The notes: generated from the sequence alone by a model not told the origin. Counted from the first letter of the stretch, positions 45,400-58,300 are shown. The stretch is DNA of 64,000 bases from Blasia pusilla (GCA_050084515.1 CM114275.1:27900001-27964000); one strand, 5' to 3'. Program-made: numbers and translations.

Positions 45400-48300
45400 T
45401 ATAAAAATGTATATGGGAATTTACTTCCATTCCCAACCCCCATTGCGATTAGTGCAACATACTTTTCCTCCCTTCATTTCCGCGATCGCCTTCCTTTCCA
45501 TTAATGTCCAATCAACCATGTCTAATGTATCGGACCCATTCACCTTCCAATATTGTCCACGTGATCATCTCCCAACCAACCTTAACAAGAATAGTGTCAC
45601 CTTGGTATATTTTTGTGGAATTTTTTTTCTTATCAAGATCATATCTAATTGCAAGGATTCACACAAGTCTTAAGAGTCCATCTGGAAAAAGCCCCAAGCC
45701 TACATATGCTTGCTCTCAACACAAAAATATATTTAGATTTGTGGGTTGATCTTATTTACAATCACTAATGTAAGTCCGTTCGATGCATGGGTTTGAATTA
45801 CCTCTCATAATTAATTTTCAAATGTCATTTTAAAGAAATTATGAACAATCCTATTCGCTGAAATTGCCATGTGTCGAGAGGAGAAGAGTTTGCAAAATGA
45901 AAAGGCACTCTCCGAAAATAAATAGATGACATTGTGTTTAGGAGAGCATTTGGTTGTCTAATTAAGAGCATTTTGCCTAAGTTGAAAATAGAACCTAGAT
46001 ATCTCTTTCGTAAATCATCGCAAATAATAATTGGTTAAGAGTATGTGGTCGGAGTGGAACCGTGAATGTTCGAGTTGAAATCAAGAATTTCCATTTCTCT
46101 CTCTCTCCGAAGGGTTCATAAATAAGTGGTCTAACCCATCGAAACAAAGAAATTTTCAAATTTGAAGGAAAAGTATCTACTCTGGAAAAAACTCCCCCGA
46201 CATTCATGCAACACCGGATTAGAGGGGCGGCCAATTAGATTATGGAATTGAAGCATGTTAGTTGGAAAATTTGGGGGCATCTTTGTACACTTTACAACGG
46301 GGGAAAGTAAGTGGAGATGTGGAACCCTAAATTTATCCTAAGGGCCGGGTCCCATGTGCTGCATCTTCTTGAGGTCGCTTGCCACCCCAAGCAGACGCCT
46401 TCCGGTTGGAACTGTCCGTCGGCCGTGACTTTCTAGCCGATTCCACCCGGTAGCATTCAAACGGAATCCGAACGAAAAGAGACTGGACTGGAACCAGAAG
46501 GACCGTTTTTGAAAGAATTGTACCAGCCCGAGCGCGAGGACACGGATCCTTTGTTTGGGCGCGAGAAAACGAAAGACTCCCTCGGCAAACCAAGGAAGCT
46601 CCCCACCGACCCGGTCATTTCAAAGGATTAGAGACCGTACATCATCTTTCACACCCGTCATCCGGCCCTAAGTTATACCCGGGCAGTAGATTTACCTCAT
46701 AATCCCAGCCCTTACATAGTATCTTGTATGGCATGTGATTTCTCTTATTGTCCGGATCCTTAGATGACATCGCATACACTACAATTCGTGGGAAGTCATT
46801 ACTAGTACAGGACGTTGTCTTCCCAGGTCGAGAGACGACAAAGGAACCCGGAGGCGAAAACTTTGTCAGGGGTCTAAGATCAAGATGGCTGCGCGAAACG
46901 GGTATCCAGTACGGCACCCAGGTACGTACCTGGCACCTGTTTGCGCTTAACAGAGCCCCGAGCACTTGGGACTTGGTTCCGTTACTGCACCGCTTCCTTG
47001 CAGCTGCCTTCAATTACGGAGGATTAGACTTACGGAACCTAAGGACCCCGTAAGTCTACGCCAGCTTGGCTTACATGCTACCGCAATAGAAGGAACACAG
47101 GCAATCCCTGTCTGCCAGGTCGAATATCTCAAGACACGTGTGCACAGATCGAGGAATCTTGGTCAAGTACGGGTACCGGAACCCGCCTACGCCCTGGACT
47201 GCAAGGCATTTCTGCATGACAAAAGTTGACCCAATTCCATGTGCTTAACCTGAGGTAAAGTTAGCTCCATAGACGACGCAGCAAGGAATCTGAGACGGCC
47301 CCTACATACAGTAGTAGTCCGAGATAACAGCTCGTTCTGTGCTGTAACGACAGTTACAGATAACGTGGGTTCTGACAGAACGAATAGAGAGCACCGACTG
47401 TTACTCTTGCGGCGGCGGAACGAAAGAGGGATGAGGACACGGCGGCACGGCCCTTTTTTCGCGGAAGGTACAACGCCGGGCGTCCGTCCTGTGACCGCGA
47501 TTGTATCCAGCAGGGTGGGACAGAGAAAATCGTATTTACTACTTACTGTGATACAGCAGTACATGATTATGGACGTAAGGGCTCGGCCCATCGTACTGTA
47601 TACTCCGTGGCGTACATGTCGTTGAACTTATTGGGACTACGTGTCAGAGTATAACATGAGATACGTATGAGTATGTATGGTTATGAGTCGCATCAACTGT
47701 ACAAGAGGCCGACGGCGTGCATAGCGCGCGGTAGACAGAGGCGAAGATATCACGCCAGGTCCCTCGCGCACGGTCCAGCCTTCCGTACGCGCGTCGTCGC
47801 GGGTAAACGGTGCTGACACATGAGCGGGCCGCGTGGCTCTTGCACAGTTCGTGCGGCGTGTGGAGTTGGCTTTTGGGTCGACGATTATGGCTGCCGGCCT
47901 TCCCAGATAGCTGCTTCAAGCTGTTTCCCGTCGATGTCGATGTCGATGGAACCGGTACTCAGTGGAATACTCTCGGTCCTCTACCACAAACGTGAACTTC
48001 ATAATCGCGACGAGGTATTATTTGGTCTGCACTCGGCAGGAGCAGCTCACGTGTTCGCAACTTCGCGAACGACCTCTACCGGAAGGTCAACTTTCGCGAT
48101 CTCTCTCCGTTTAAAAAGTCCCAATCAAAGATAAAGACTCTCGATTTATGACTACATTAACTGTTTCGGACTTCTTGTGGACGACATACACATCACGAGG
48201 ACGAGTTCAAACCCTAAGGACACGTAGGGCGGTGAGAAAATCCACGTCCACATGTAACGGAAACATGAACAAAGGAGTTTCGAGTTTTTATCTCGATCTA

Positions 48301-48820
48301 ATGATAGCTGTCCAAATGGGGTCCTTGACCCTCGGAAGTGATTTTTTTGACTGTCAAATGAGATGAGGCTTTGAGACCTACGGCTTCCTTTCACAGGCCC
48401 ACTCTCGAAACCCATGCCTCCAAACCCGACGCAATTTCCATCACCTTAGATGACGAGCCCCCTCATTCGTATCTCTGATGGGTTTTCCATCGAGCGTTTT
48501 TATGGAAGCTCACCATCTATTGGATGATGCTGATGTGCATCTCGTCTTGGACGGACAGCTTGAGTTCGTTTCGGAGGGTTTGAATTCGAACTCCCCTGAA
48601 CGCAGTTCCGGACCTCCCCCGTCTGGCGAATGGGAGGTCCTTGTTGGGCGACGGGTTCCATCCTCCTCCCGTCAACGATCGATCATAAACTCCTACACTC
48701 TAGAGCTATAGCCTTTCGCAAATGGAAGACTGGGAAGTGGCTGCGGTACGCCCTCCACCACACAAGCCGTACAAGAGTTTGTCGGCGGGAAATGCGCTCC
48801 TTTTGGAACACGAAGGTCAT
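45400..48820. other. Interval without recognised genes
   Basis: AT-rich to 46.3 kb, then markedly higher GC to about 48.1 kb. Open frames of 100-134 codons (46642-47013 minus, 46748-47053 plus, 47187-47591 minus) overlap on opposite strands and look like chance products of GC-rich sequence. The part of the minus frame at about 46640-46800 reads somewhat protein-like and ends near a GAG|GTAAAT donor-like site. No family was recognised. Confidence 0.35.
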
Positions 48821-48826
48821 TATACC

Positions 48827-48858
48827 GGGCAGGGCAGGGCAGGGCAGGGCAGGGCAGG
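48827..48858. repeat. (GGGCA)n minisatellite
   Basis: About six tandem GGGCA units, a G-run array that could form a G-quadruplex on the plus strand. Confidence 0.9.
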
Positions 48859-49089
48859 ATAGCCGGGCCCCAGCCATCCACTTCTTCCTTTGATCACCAC
48901 GTCGTCTTAGCGGACGACGGATGCAGTAAATATACACTCCTCCAGTCGACAACCGACGCTCTGTAGTTAACGTGTCTATTTCACCGGAATAAAACACAAA
49001 TAGAAATTCCTGCACAAAACAGAATGACAGTTTTCTCCTCCTCCACGGACTCGGGAAATTTGAGCCCGAATTCCTCCTCCTCCTCCATG

Positions 49090-49123
49090 CGTTTTTTAAG
49101 TCCCACGAAGGACTTAAAAAACG
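49090..49123. repeat. Perfect 14-bp hairpin
   Basis: CGTTTTTTAAGTCC and GGACTTAAAAAACG flank a 6-base loop. Confidence 0.85.
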
Positions 49124-52079
49124 AATCTTTTTAAACTGTCAATCCTTTTGGACCCATGTCGGGACTCATTCTTGGCGCATCGTTTGGAATTTTCGCCAGC
49201 GGAGAAAACGCTGTCCTCGTCGCGGAACCATCCTCAGAAGATGCGCGAGCTTGCATGGATGGATGGACGGCATTAGAAAACGTTAGGGCGAGCGACGGAC
49301 GGGAGGGACGTACGACGTTCCGTTAAAGGTGCCCGCTAGATGTGGCCTGTATCGCGAGCTGGGCGATAAATCCCGAATCGACCGCCTTCGGCATAACTCC
49401 AGAGATATCCAGTCGATCTACGATCACATCATCCGATTCATCCCTGCCCCGTGCCGTCACTGCATAAGTTCTCGCCTCCCAAGTGCGGAATGTGGATGAA
49501 TCTACAATAATCGCCATAATGCTTGCGGAAAATACCGCTTGTCACGCTGACGCGCTACCCGTTGACGTAACCCACTTCTCCCTCCTTCCTTCCTTCCTTC
49601 CTACGAAATGAATTCTTAACCGGAAGACGGACGATCTTCGCTCCCCCGAGAACCTCAGATGAAAGAGAATGATGCACTTCGATAAAAACGTGTGATGGAA
49701 AACCCATCGGATGAAAACGCATCGTTCGGTTTTACGTGACCTCGTGTCCAAAGAGAGCCACGACTCACGTGCAATGCCTTTCTCTTTCGATTTCTTGCAG
49801 AAAAAAATTATTCATTTCGTTTCGTAGTAATTGGTGCTCGTGCGATGTGCAGAGGAAAATATTTCTTATTTTCGCTCTCATAAAGATTCAATTAATAACA
49901 CATAATTTCAAGAGACCTTATCCACGAACTTCCGATTTTATATTAAAATATTGTAAGTTATCGACTATCCTCACGTCACGAACGATTGCTTGCACAAGAA
50001 TTCAAGATTTTATTATTCTATTCTCAAAAGCGATAAATTTAAACCATTTTTTCTACCAAATCTACCAAAATGGAATGAGTTTTACATTTTTAAAATTTTC
50101 ATTCCACTTTTTTAAATGGAATGAAATTTTTATTCTCATGCCCCCAAAACCTCGGAAAGGTCTTTTGGAAGCTTCAAGCTAATGCAATTAGTAACTAGAT
50201 CTAAATTTATATTCCTCCCAGTTGAATAGGAATTTTCAACTCAAAACGTGGAGGTGAACTATTATTATTCTCATTGTTCTTTCTACACGTGTTTGCGAGA
50301 ATGTTAGAAAATATTAAAAAATAGAAAAAAAACTACATAAATGCTACGGGCCCAACCACGTACTAGTCAAAGGCTAAGCAGCTTTTCATTATTTCTCTCG
50401 ATTTTAAAACTTTGATTGGTAGACTCGTCGTTTTGGAGCCTTTTGCATTTGTCCTTGTCCAAATATATATAGGTTTCATTTATGGTGATTTTTCAATATT
50501 ACAAATTTTTAATAAAATTTTATAATAATTTAGAAAGATTTTTTGTGGTCACAATCTTCTCTTGAATATGAAATTTCTTATGATGGCACTAGGAATCCTA
50601 AGATTCATTTTCTTGGAAGAATGGTTTGTTTCTTATTGCTAGTACTTATATGCAACTACCAAGTGTTGGGTCGCACGTATTCTGTCTTTCATAGAGGGCC
50701 CATCTATCTTTGTCCCTCTAAGAGCTCGATGGGTAGGCGAACCAAATCATAACCAAGTCGAGATTTCCAAAATGTTGGGCCATTTTTACGCTTAAATTTT
50801 TGGGCACCGAAAATAAGCCACCCTCTATGGTTTCCAGTTCCTGTTTTGCATGGGATTTGGCCCTAAGAAGTGGGAAGAACTCCCTCCATCTTTGTATCCT
50901 CATTCCCTCCCGCATCTTCTATGCTTCCCTAAGGGAAGCGAGGAGGCCTCTCCCATTCCCTTTTTGTCTCTATCTCCAACCTTTTATAGAGGATAGGGGA
51001 TGAAAATGGAAATGGGAGGATGAAGATGGACTCCCTAGATATGTGGACCGAGGGATGGAGAGGATCCATCACTCCACTTTTGGGAGATGGTTGGAGGAAG
51101 GTCATTCCGTTTCTTGTCTCCAATTGTCTCCCACTCCCATATTGAAAATTTATTCCCTATCACTCCTCTATTCTCCTATTGAGAATTTAAAACACTTAAG
51201 AAAATTCTATATGCTCATGAAATACTCCTCATGGACAGTTCCTTTTCTCATTTCCCTCTCCTCTTACTTTATTTTTTCAAATTGTGAGCTCCATCCTTGT
51301 TGAAAATTAATTCTTTCTTTCTTCCCATCCCTTCTTCAAAATTTTCCCTTAATTCTCCTCTACTCTCCCATGGAAAAATTTGAGTGAAATTAATAAAAAA
51401 ATTTAATCAAAATTTATGAAATTTTAATCATAACTGAAATAATCAAAATAAGATGCATTTGATTTTTTTTGCCAAATATGAGCAAATTACAGCTTGTGAG
51501 AAAATAGTGGTAATGCCCTTAATCGTATAGATTATATTTTGATATTATAGTTCTCGAGTTTCTATTGGTAAAAGAGCCCCAATTGCCCAAACAAATAAAA
51601 CCTTGAGGCACATTCAAATTATATCTCACTGACCCTCACGTTTATTCATCCTCTAATCAAGAAGAGCAATTCACATCTAGAGTTTAGGAGGATGGACTTG
51701 CATAGTATATTATGGAGGACATTAAACCATAGAACCTATTAATCTATTGTGAGAACATAGTTTATTAGGCTATAATGTCATGCATGTGTAGAAAGGAATC
51801 GTTATTTTGTTAGTAATTGCAAACCTCCACCGTATGCAAGAAAACAAGAGAATGGATAGGGACAAACAACTTTTGAAATAAATTCTTTTTGGTTATCCCT
51901 ATTTTGATGGTCATGCTTCCCTACTTATTTCTAATATTATATCTAAAAGTGGTGAAGTTAGGTTCTAAATATTAGTATATGCCCAAGCTCAAGATAAATA
52001 GTCATAATCATACATTTAAGTACATGGAAATTTAGAATGATAGGTTAGGATGTGACTAATGGAGGCTCATATAACTTGC
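49124..52079. other. Interval with no clear gene; possible gag-like trace
   Basis: The 148-codon frame at 49736-50182 (+) is AT-rich with no motif and overlaps inverted repeats near 50050-50130. A CHACVERNRYFVSNC-like segment near 51775-51820 could be a decayed zinc knuckle of another retroelement. The rest shows nothing I can support. Confidence 0.35.
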
Positions 52080-52245
52080 ATGCATTGGTTATCATATAGG
52101 ATGAGTTAATAGGATTTTGTGTGTAAAACACTTCATAAAGAGAGGGATTAGGCTTTTTTACACATTCTCACTCTTCTTGTTTATGAATTTCAACTCCTCT
52201 CTGTATATGTATAAGTGTAGGACGTGCATGGTTAGTAGTTTTTAC
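52080..52245 (+). mobile_element. 3' end of a Copia-type LTR
   Basis: Sequence ending in TTTTTACA is immediately followed by a primer-binding-site-like TGGTATTAGTGC. This is the usual end of a plant Copia LTR. The left limit is not determined. Confidence 0.5.
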
Positions 52246-52246
52246 A

Positions 52247-52260
52247 TGGTATTAGTGCTT
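52247..52260 (+). promoter_or_regulatory. Primer-binding site for initiator methionine tRNA
   Basis: TGGTATTAGTGCTT differs at two positions from TGGTATCAGAGC, the complement of the 3' end of plant initiator tRNA-Met that primes Copia minus-strand synthesis. It sits directly after an ACA LTR end, as expected. Confidence 0.6.
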
Positions 52261-52595
52261 TGAAGAGTGTGAATAACCCTTTGGCAAGTGGATGATTTCG
52301 AAGGAAACCAATACAAGATTTTAAGATTCGGAATTAACACATTAAGGGAAATTTTGCATGGAAGATAGAAATATTGGTTTAAAGGCCAGGACGATTCAAA
52401 AGGACCAAAACTATCAAGTCCGATTAACAATTGGTAGACACGTCAACTGATTAATCTTTTGTGAAAAATCTATTTGCATTTGGTTTCCTTCGCCATGTAG
52501 ACATAATAAAGAAATCGTGAAGTTTTTCTTTTCACATGAAAACTTGAGTTTGGAGATTTTTTTAATAATTATGTCAAATTTTAAACAAACAATGA
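52261..52595 (+). pseudogene. Copia leader and start of gag, interrupted by gypsy copy C
   Basis: A frame near 52300-52390 (FEGNQYKILRFGINTLREIL) resembles the start of Copia gag (FDGTNY-x-WKF-type). It decays into stops and ends at the copy C insertion. The matching downstream part lies at 63441-64000. Confidence 0.45.
52592..52595. repeat. Target-site duplication of copy C, left (ATGA)
   Basis: ATGA directly abuts the LTR end at 52596 and is repeated at 63437-63440, next to the other LTR end. Confidence 0.6.
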
Positions 52596-53224
52596 TGTCG
52601 TGCGTATACACATCGCTGTCACTGAACACACACACACAAACATGCACGATCCCATGCTAACTCATGGCATCCAAACAACGAGACAAGAAGTACCAAAATA
52701 TCTACAATTAAAGTAAGATCCAATCTCTCTCTACACCATCTCACACCATAGCTCTCAAAGGTGTGCACTCTCTCTCTCATGTCAAACCAAACCCACTCTC
52801 CTAATGAGAGGCTTGGGTTACACTCACAAGGCAAGGGTCCATATCTCCGCCGCCTTATGCCAAGAGGTTCAACAAAGAGAGAATGACCTGTCAAACTCTC
52901 TCTCCTTGAGGTATATCCCTCCCCTCTCCCAAGCTCTCTCCATGGTAACCTATGCTCCCGAGTCACCTCCTTGGCTCTTGACCTGATGTAGGATGTCAAG
53001 GGCCACTTGCCAAAAATAGAAATTTGATCACATACTCAAAATGATACTTACCAAAAATAGTAAGTTCCTCAATATGGCTCCAAATGAGTCGAAACGAAGG
53101 GAAAACTTACTCTCTCAAGTTTCCCGAGGCCTCATCAGGTCATCCTCAACCTACTAAGCCTATCCTTTGCTACTCACAAAGGCGCTCTACTAGATCTCAC
53201 CAATCTATCCTAAGAGACGTGACA
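52596..53224 (-). mobile_element. Copy C 3' LTR
   Basis: 629 bp, reading TGTCACGTCTC to GCGCACGACA-type on the minus strand. The body from about 52711 to 53224 aligns with the 5' LTR at 62446-63436, and the last 110 bases align with the internal block at 53227-53349. Confidence 0.85.
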
Positions 53225-53226
53225 AT

Positions 53227-53349
53227 TGTCGTGCGCATACACATCGCTACACAATATACATCGGTGTCACCAAATACACACACAAACACGCACGATCCCA
53301 TGCTAACTCATGGCATCCAAACAACGAGACAAGAAGTACCAAAATATCT
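53227..53349 (-). repeat. U5-like block duplicated upstream of the copy C 3' LTR
   Basis: Matches the terminal part of the LTR (52596-52703) except for about 15 extra bases. It ends ...CGCACGACA, then AT, then TGTCACGTC of the LTR, the same geometry as in copy B. Confidence 0.85.
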
Positions 53350-53535
53350 TCAATCGCCCACCCTAGCTGGTGGTTAGGTCCTTCTAACTCCAGATAGCCA
53401 TCTATCCTTACCTACCATGACATACATATCTCGGATGCTAAGAGCAAGAAGGTCGGGTGCTTATGTGGCCACATCGTTAGTCGCCTTCTTGTCATCCATA
53501 TCACAGATACAAGTCGGAATGTAGAACTACCTACT

Positions 53536-53688
53536 CTATGTCCATCTGGGACACATCCATCGTCCTTGAGGAACCCTAGTGAGAGGTGGCGTCAAACACG
53601 CCATATGCCATCCTCTCATACACCCATCACAGACTAGCATAGTGGGTGCACCATGGGCGGAACTACATAACATACACCGCAAGCATGT
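53536..53688 (-). pseudogene. Copy C integrase-fused PHD finger, last Cys lost
   Basis: CMLC, LVCDGC, GWHMAC and WMCPRW: seven of the eight zinc ligands of a C4HC3 PHD finger are present, and the final Cys is Trp (TGG). It is in the same frame as the upstream integrase tail (frame 53536-53760). Conservation of the domain in two well-separated subfamilies shows it belongs to the family rather than being a one-off capture. Confidence 0.85.
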
Positions 53689-54864
53689 AGGAACTATTGC
53701 TAAGCTCGGATCAACTGTATCGTCAATGTTTTGAAGATGACATGGCGCACAGTTACGCATATGCTCCGTCTAAACCATACCATCGCTTCCCTCCAATAAG
53801 AGAACACTGGAAGGCAAAACCTCACGCACTCTCAAGATGGTGCGCCCTGCAGTCACATCCAACATCGTGGGTGCCGTCTGTTGCAAGTAGACATAGTCTC
53901 CTTGATGAAACCTCCGGATAGTAGGTCGATAACCACCTCCCCGAATAGTCGCATACCTCAACGCATCCCGATGTTGCGCAATCGCCAAGTTCTCAAACGC
54001 CATGGCCATCACTCTTCGAAACAACTCAGCCCTATGAGAACATGCTCGCATCCATACATTAGAGTCATCAAGGTTCAACACCTCACAAGTATCTCGACGA
54101 ATGGATGTTGGTAAATCTGGCTCTCGGCCATAAAGCAACAAGTACGGTGAGAAAGACGCTAAGGATACTTGCCTGCTGAATCTGTATCCCATCGCCAACC
54201 ACGGCAACTGAAGGTCTCAATCTCCTAGGTGACCTCTTTGCAAGCCATACTTGGGTAGTCCTCTCTTCACCATCTGCACAACCCGCTCTGCTAGTCTATC
54301 CGCCTCTGGATGATCTCGCAAAGTAGTGCCGTGGTCGATCAGTGCCTGATCACACGAGGCGTGAAACTCCCCGCGGAACTCTGTACCCTGGTCTGTCAAC
54401 ACCTCAGCTGGTGCATCGTAATGACTCAACACTCGATCTAGGAAGGCACACGCTACTCCCTCACTCGCTTTTTCAGGCAATGCAACCAACTTTATCCACT
54501 TCGAGAAGTGCTCGACCATCACCAACACATAACAACTATGACGCTCCGTCAAAGGCAAAGGTCGTGCAAAATCCAGATTCCATCTATAACCTAAACCCAT
54601 GATTGGAAGTGGATGCAACCGTGGAGTTGGAGCATTGCACAATGCTTGGACTCGATCACACACCATGTATCTGGCAACAAACTGCTGAACGTCAGTCTAC
54701 ATGCCTCGCCACCAATATTGAATCAAGAGCAAGTTGTACGTTTGCTTCACTCCAAAATGACCCCACTCCTCGTGGGTATGACGCACCAAACGTGCTCTCT
54801 GTGAAGGATGAGGCACTACACGCACTCTACCATCCTCCCACACTCGCAACACATGTGTGCCCTC
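53689..54864 (-). pseudogene. Copy C integrase
   Basis: Catalytic Asp in YRWNLDFARPL, second Asp in LTDQGTEFRGEF, Glu in ADRLAERVVQ, as in copy B (frame 54217-54666). Frame 53770-54207 adds the C-terminal module with YGREPDLPTSI and RRFHQGDYVYLQ, then the link to the PHD finger. The zinc-binding part upstream (54700-54860) is split among frames. Inactive through frameshifts. Confidence 0.85.
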
Positions 54865-56644
54865 TCACCAAAACCGTCTGGCTCGCTGTAGGATCCGATC
54901 CCGCTCTCTAGCACCCACTTTGCTCACGACGCTGCCAGTACGCAGGTACTCCAAGACCACTCCATCGTCATGGATGTCTCGGCCACCTGTCGTCTCCTCA
55001 TTGGCCTCTGGATCTAAGGACTCTCCATCAGACCTCGCCATCAAAGTCTCAGCAATCTGGTTCTCCATATCCAACAAGCCCAAATAGGCTGACGCATGCC
55101 ATCCTGGCACCGACTCCTCATCACTCTCACCATGCCAACGAGCTCCAGTCGCATCTCGTTGACTCGGGCATGGATTACGGCTCAAACCATCTGCATCCTG
55201 GTTGAGCATCCCTGGTCTATGCACCACTTGGAAGTCATACTCCTGCAACAAAAGAGCCCACATCGCAAGCTTCCCTATAAGCTTGTCGGACTCCATCAAC
55301 CACTTAAGTGGCTGATGATCGGTAATGATGGTAAAGGGATCGCCGAATAGACAACATTTGAAATGTGGACAACCCACACTGTAGCCAAGCACTCACCCTC
55401 ATACAAGCTATACTTTGCCTCTACAATGTTGTTCAAGCGACTAGCATAAGCCACCACGAACTCTCTACCATCATCATCATGCTGCGTGAGCGTGGCTCCA
55501 AGCCCCAACATGCTCCAATCGGTATGCAACTACAAAGGACGCCCCCTGATCGGTCTCCTCAAGATGGGAGCGGACATTAATCTATCCTTGAGCAGCTGAA
55601 ATGCTTGCTCTTGCTCATCCTCCCACTGCCATTCATGATCCACCTTGGTCAGCAAGGTCAGTGGCTTCGCAATCGAACTGAATCCCTTGACGTACTGCCG
55701 ATAGAAATTCGCCAATCCCATGAATACACAAACGCGGCTCACATGTGTAGGGCGTGGAATATGTGAAATAGCCTCTACCTTCGTCTGTTGAACACCAAGG
55801 CCACGTGGATATATTGTATGACCCAAGTACTCAATCTGGTTGTAGAAGAACTTACACTTGCCTAGATGTAGCTTCAGCCCATGTAACTGCAATCGTTGAA
55901 ACACCTCCTCTAGATGTCACTCATGCTCTTCAACTATGGCACTAAAGACTACGATGTCATCAATATAACACCTAGCAAAATCCAAACTGCCAAGATCCTA
56001 TCCATGACTCTCTGAAACTCAACCGGGGCATTCTTTAATCCAAATGGTAAGAACCGCCACTGGTACAAACAATCCTTCCCGTGAGGATTGATGCCCCAAA
56101 ATGCCGTCTTTCGCCTGTCCTCCAATATGATAGGCAGCTGACGGTATCCAACTCGCAAATGCAATGAACTAAAGACCTTTGCGTGACCAATTGCATCAAA
56201 GATCTCCTCAAGAGTGGGCATGGCATACTTATCGGACTTCGTCTGTCGATTGATAGGCCGGTAATCGCCACACATCCGCCTTTCTGTCCAGTTGCCATGC
56301 AAATCCTTCTTGGCAGGCATGATAGTGGCAGATGCATAATCCCCATGCAACATCTCCACTAGTCCTGCTCCAACCAAGTCTTGGCTCCTACTCTGAATGA
56401 GAGCCCTCTCCATATCACTTTACCTGTAGGGTCATCGAAAGATCGGCGTATCACTCGACAACTCAATGCGGATCCCTGGTCCCTTCAGAGTATCCAAATC
56501 CTCCATGCTAAACGCAAAACAACTCCTATAACTTCTAAGGAATTGATGTATCTGGTGCCGCTCTTCTCTTGTCAACTTAGGACCCATATCTGGCTCCCAA
56601 GTATCCATCGTGACTACGGTAGGACTCTCCGGCGCGCGTATCAA
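54865..56644 (-). pseudogene. Copy C reverse transcriptase and RNase H
   Basis: RT begins after the TAG-CAA-CCA site with a VTMDTWEPDMGP segment and GTLKGPGIRIELSSDTPIF. It continues with PAKKDLHGNWTERRMCGDYR, AMPTLEEIFDAIGHAKVFSS, and a YIDD palm motif near 55955-55970 that is out of frame after a one-base deletion. Next come YLGHTIYPRGLGV, FMGLANFYRQYVKGFS and the RNase H segments HTDWSMLGLGATL, YEGECLATVWV, ITDHQPLKWL and NQDADGLSR. Several frameshifts separate these parts. Confidence 0.88.
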
Positions 56645-56653
56645 TGGTTGCTA
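56645..56653 (-). promoter_or_regulatory. Candidate leaky stop TAG-CAA-CCA, copy C
   Basis: TAG (plus-strand CTA, 56651-56653) closes the methyltransferase-linker frame and CAACCA follows. The RT frame continues in the same phase. Identical to the sites in copies A and B. Confidence 0.6.
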
Positions 56654-58300
56654 TGGTGCAACCCCGTCTCGAACACCAACACTTGGCCACTCTTCTGCAA
56701 CCAACTGCAAACTCTGATCTCCTCCACATGCAGTACCCAGAACCATGCTCGATGTTGTGGCTATCATCTCTTGGCGTACCTGCAAAACATCCCAAGAAGT
56801 CCAAGGGTGTCTCTCCCGATCTCCCTTGGTGTGTTGATCTCCTTGAGTCTCACTTTCAGCCATTGCCTCCACTGTCTCGATAGGCATGGGGCTCACCAAC
56901 GCAGCCGTTGTGATCTGTCGCAATCTCATCCGAAGCTACTCAGCCACTCCCAAGTTGAAGATCCATGTCAAGCAATTCAGGTCCATTGCTTGACCCAAGA
57001 CATGGGATCGTGATGCCTCAAAAACTGACGGTAGTGCCGTCACTCCTGTGGGAAATCCCATCGCCTGCTCTCTCTCGTCAGCGTTGGGCTCCACCAACCT
57101 CTGAACTTGGTCATCCCAAACCAAGCTAGGACTGGCCTCTTTGTATGCACAAGAAGCGGGAAAACTCACAAACGTGGGAAAGGTTGCCAGCAGCCGGCCT
57201 ACCCTGTTGACCACAGTCAACAGCGGTCAATCATCGTGCCTCACTACCTATGATTGACGACCCGGATCCAAAATGGAATCCACTAACAAGTGGGAGGGGC
57301 ACTCCACTCTTGCATACGCCCTCCGCAACACCTCATGTGGTACCATGTTGGTCCACCATAGATGCGGGCAATGCGCTCAAGAATCCACACTCGCCCCATC
57401 CAAAACTAATGTTGGGCCGATCCAACCACGCACCTAATGTGCACTCGTCACCACCCGTGACCTCAAATCGCCCAAGATCTGTACATTCTCCAGAATGTAT
57501 GTTGGAGAACGAGACTGATGCTGCTCATGTAAATATTGCAAGATCCGCATCATCTCCCAAAACAACATGGACTGAGTGTCAGCTAACCCGCTATCTCGTC
57601 CAACACTTGATTGGCCTTGACACGGCCAACCAAAAATGACCAAGTCTATGGTCCCTACCCGTTCCAAATCCTACGCCCCCAACAATGAAATGTCCCTCGG
57701 TAGGAAACTCTGGTAACCCTGAATGGCAGACGCAGACAACAAGTCGGGAAAACCAAAGCATAACAGCGCCACATGGTGAAGTGAAGCACGCCTCGCAACA
57801 TCATCAATCTCCACATACAAGTACTGTTGCACGCCCACTCCAGCATGCAAAACAGTAGCTAACCCTATGTTGATCCCTCCAAAGAGATCCAACACCCGAA
57901 TACCCTCCTCTAGAATATGCCACACAATGGGTGTGGTATCCAAGCGTGTCATCATAGCACTCCCTGCTACCTCGGGTTCTTAGACCCGTCATGCTCTGGT
58001 GCAAACGCCTTGCTCCACACGGTGTGCACGTGCTTATCTGCCAATCGTCGAAGCTCCTCAGTCGAGCCCCACAGCGGCATCTCTCCTCCACGGAATGATG
58101 CGGCTACCATAACACTCCTCTCCATACAAATGTCAGGAATGGGAATATCCTCTGTATGGACGTGTCCCTCAATTAAATCACTAGGCCAAGTGATGGCACT
58201 GCTAAATGTTGTTAAAGTCGCCACCTCTCATGGCCGTTGCTTGATCACTGCACTTGTGAATCAAACGGGTAATGAGCTAAGGCACCCATCACCTCGCTGC
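56654..58300 (-). pseudogene. Copy C DNMT3-like cytosine-5 methyltransferase
   Basis: The core, 57955-56936, stays in one frame and is broken only by nonsense codons, not frameshifts. Motifs: RVLDLFGGINIGL (motif I), QYLYVEIDDVARRASL, FGWPCQGQSS (motif IV, catalytic Cys codon at 57620-57622), YILENVQIL (motif VI), AHCPHLWWTN (motif VIII region), DEREQAMGFPTG and LGQAMDLNCLTWI (motifs IX/X). Stops at 57671-57673 and 57434-57436 stand where copies B and A have CAG. An N-terminal extension (58224-57967) shared with copy B lies in another frame. Catalytic Cys, ENV and SAM motif are all retained. Confidence 0.87.

Noticed and set aside
46333-47591. Overlapping 100-134 codon frames as genes
   Set aside because: They lie on opposite strands over the same GC-rich DNA, lack motifs and have no consistent splice structure.
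49090-49123. Rho-independent-type terminator
   Set aside because: The hairpin looks like one, but this is a eukaryotic nuclear window and no adjacent gene is present.
49583-49603. CRISPR-like or regularly spaced repeats
   Set aside because: Only simple TCCT runs; no spaced repeat arrays occur in the window.
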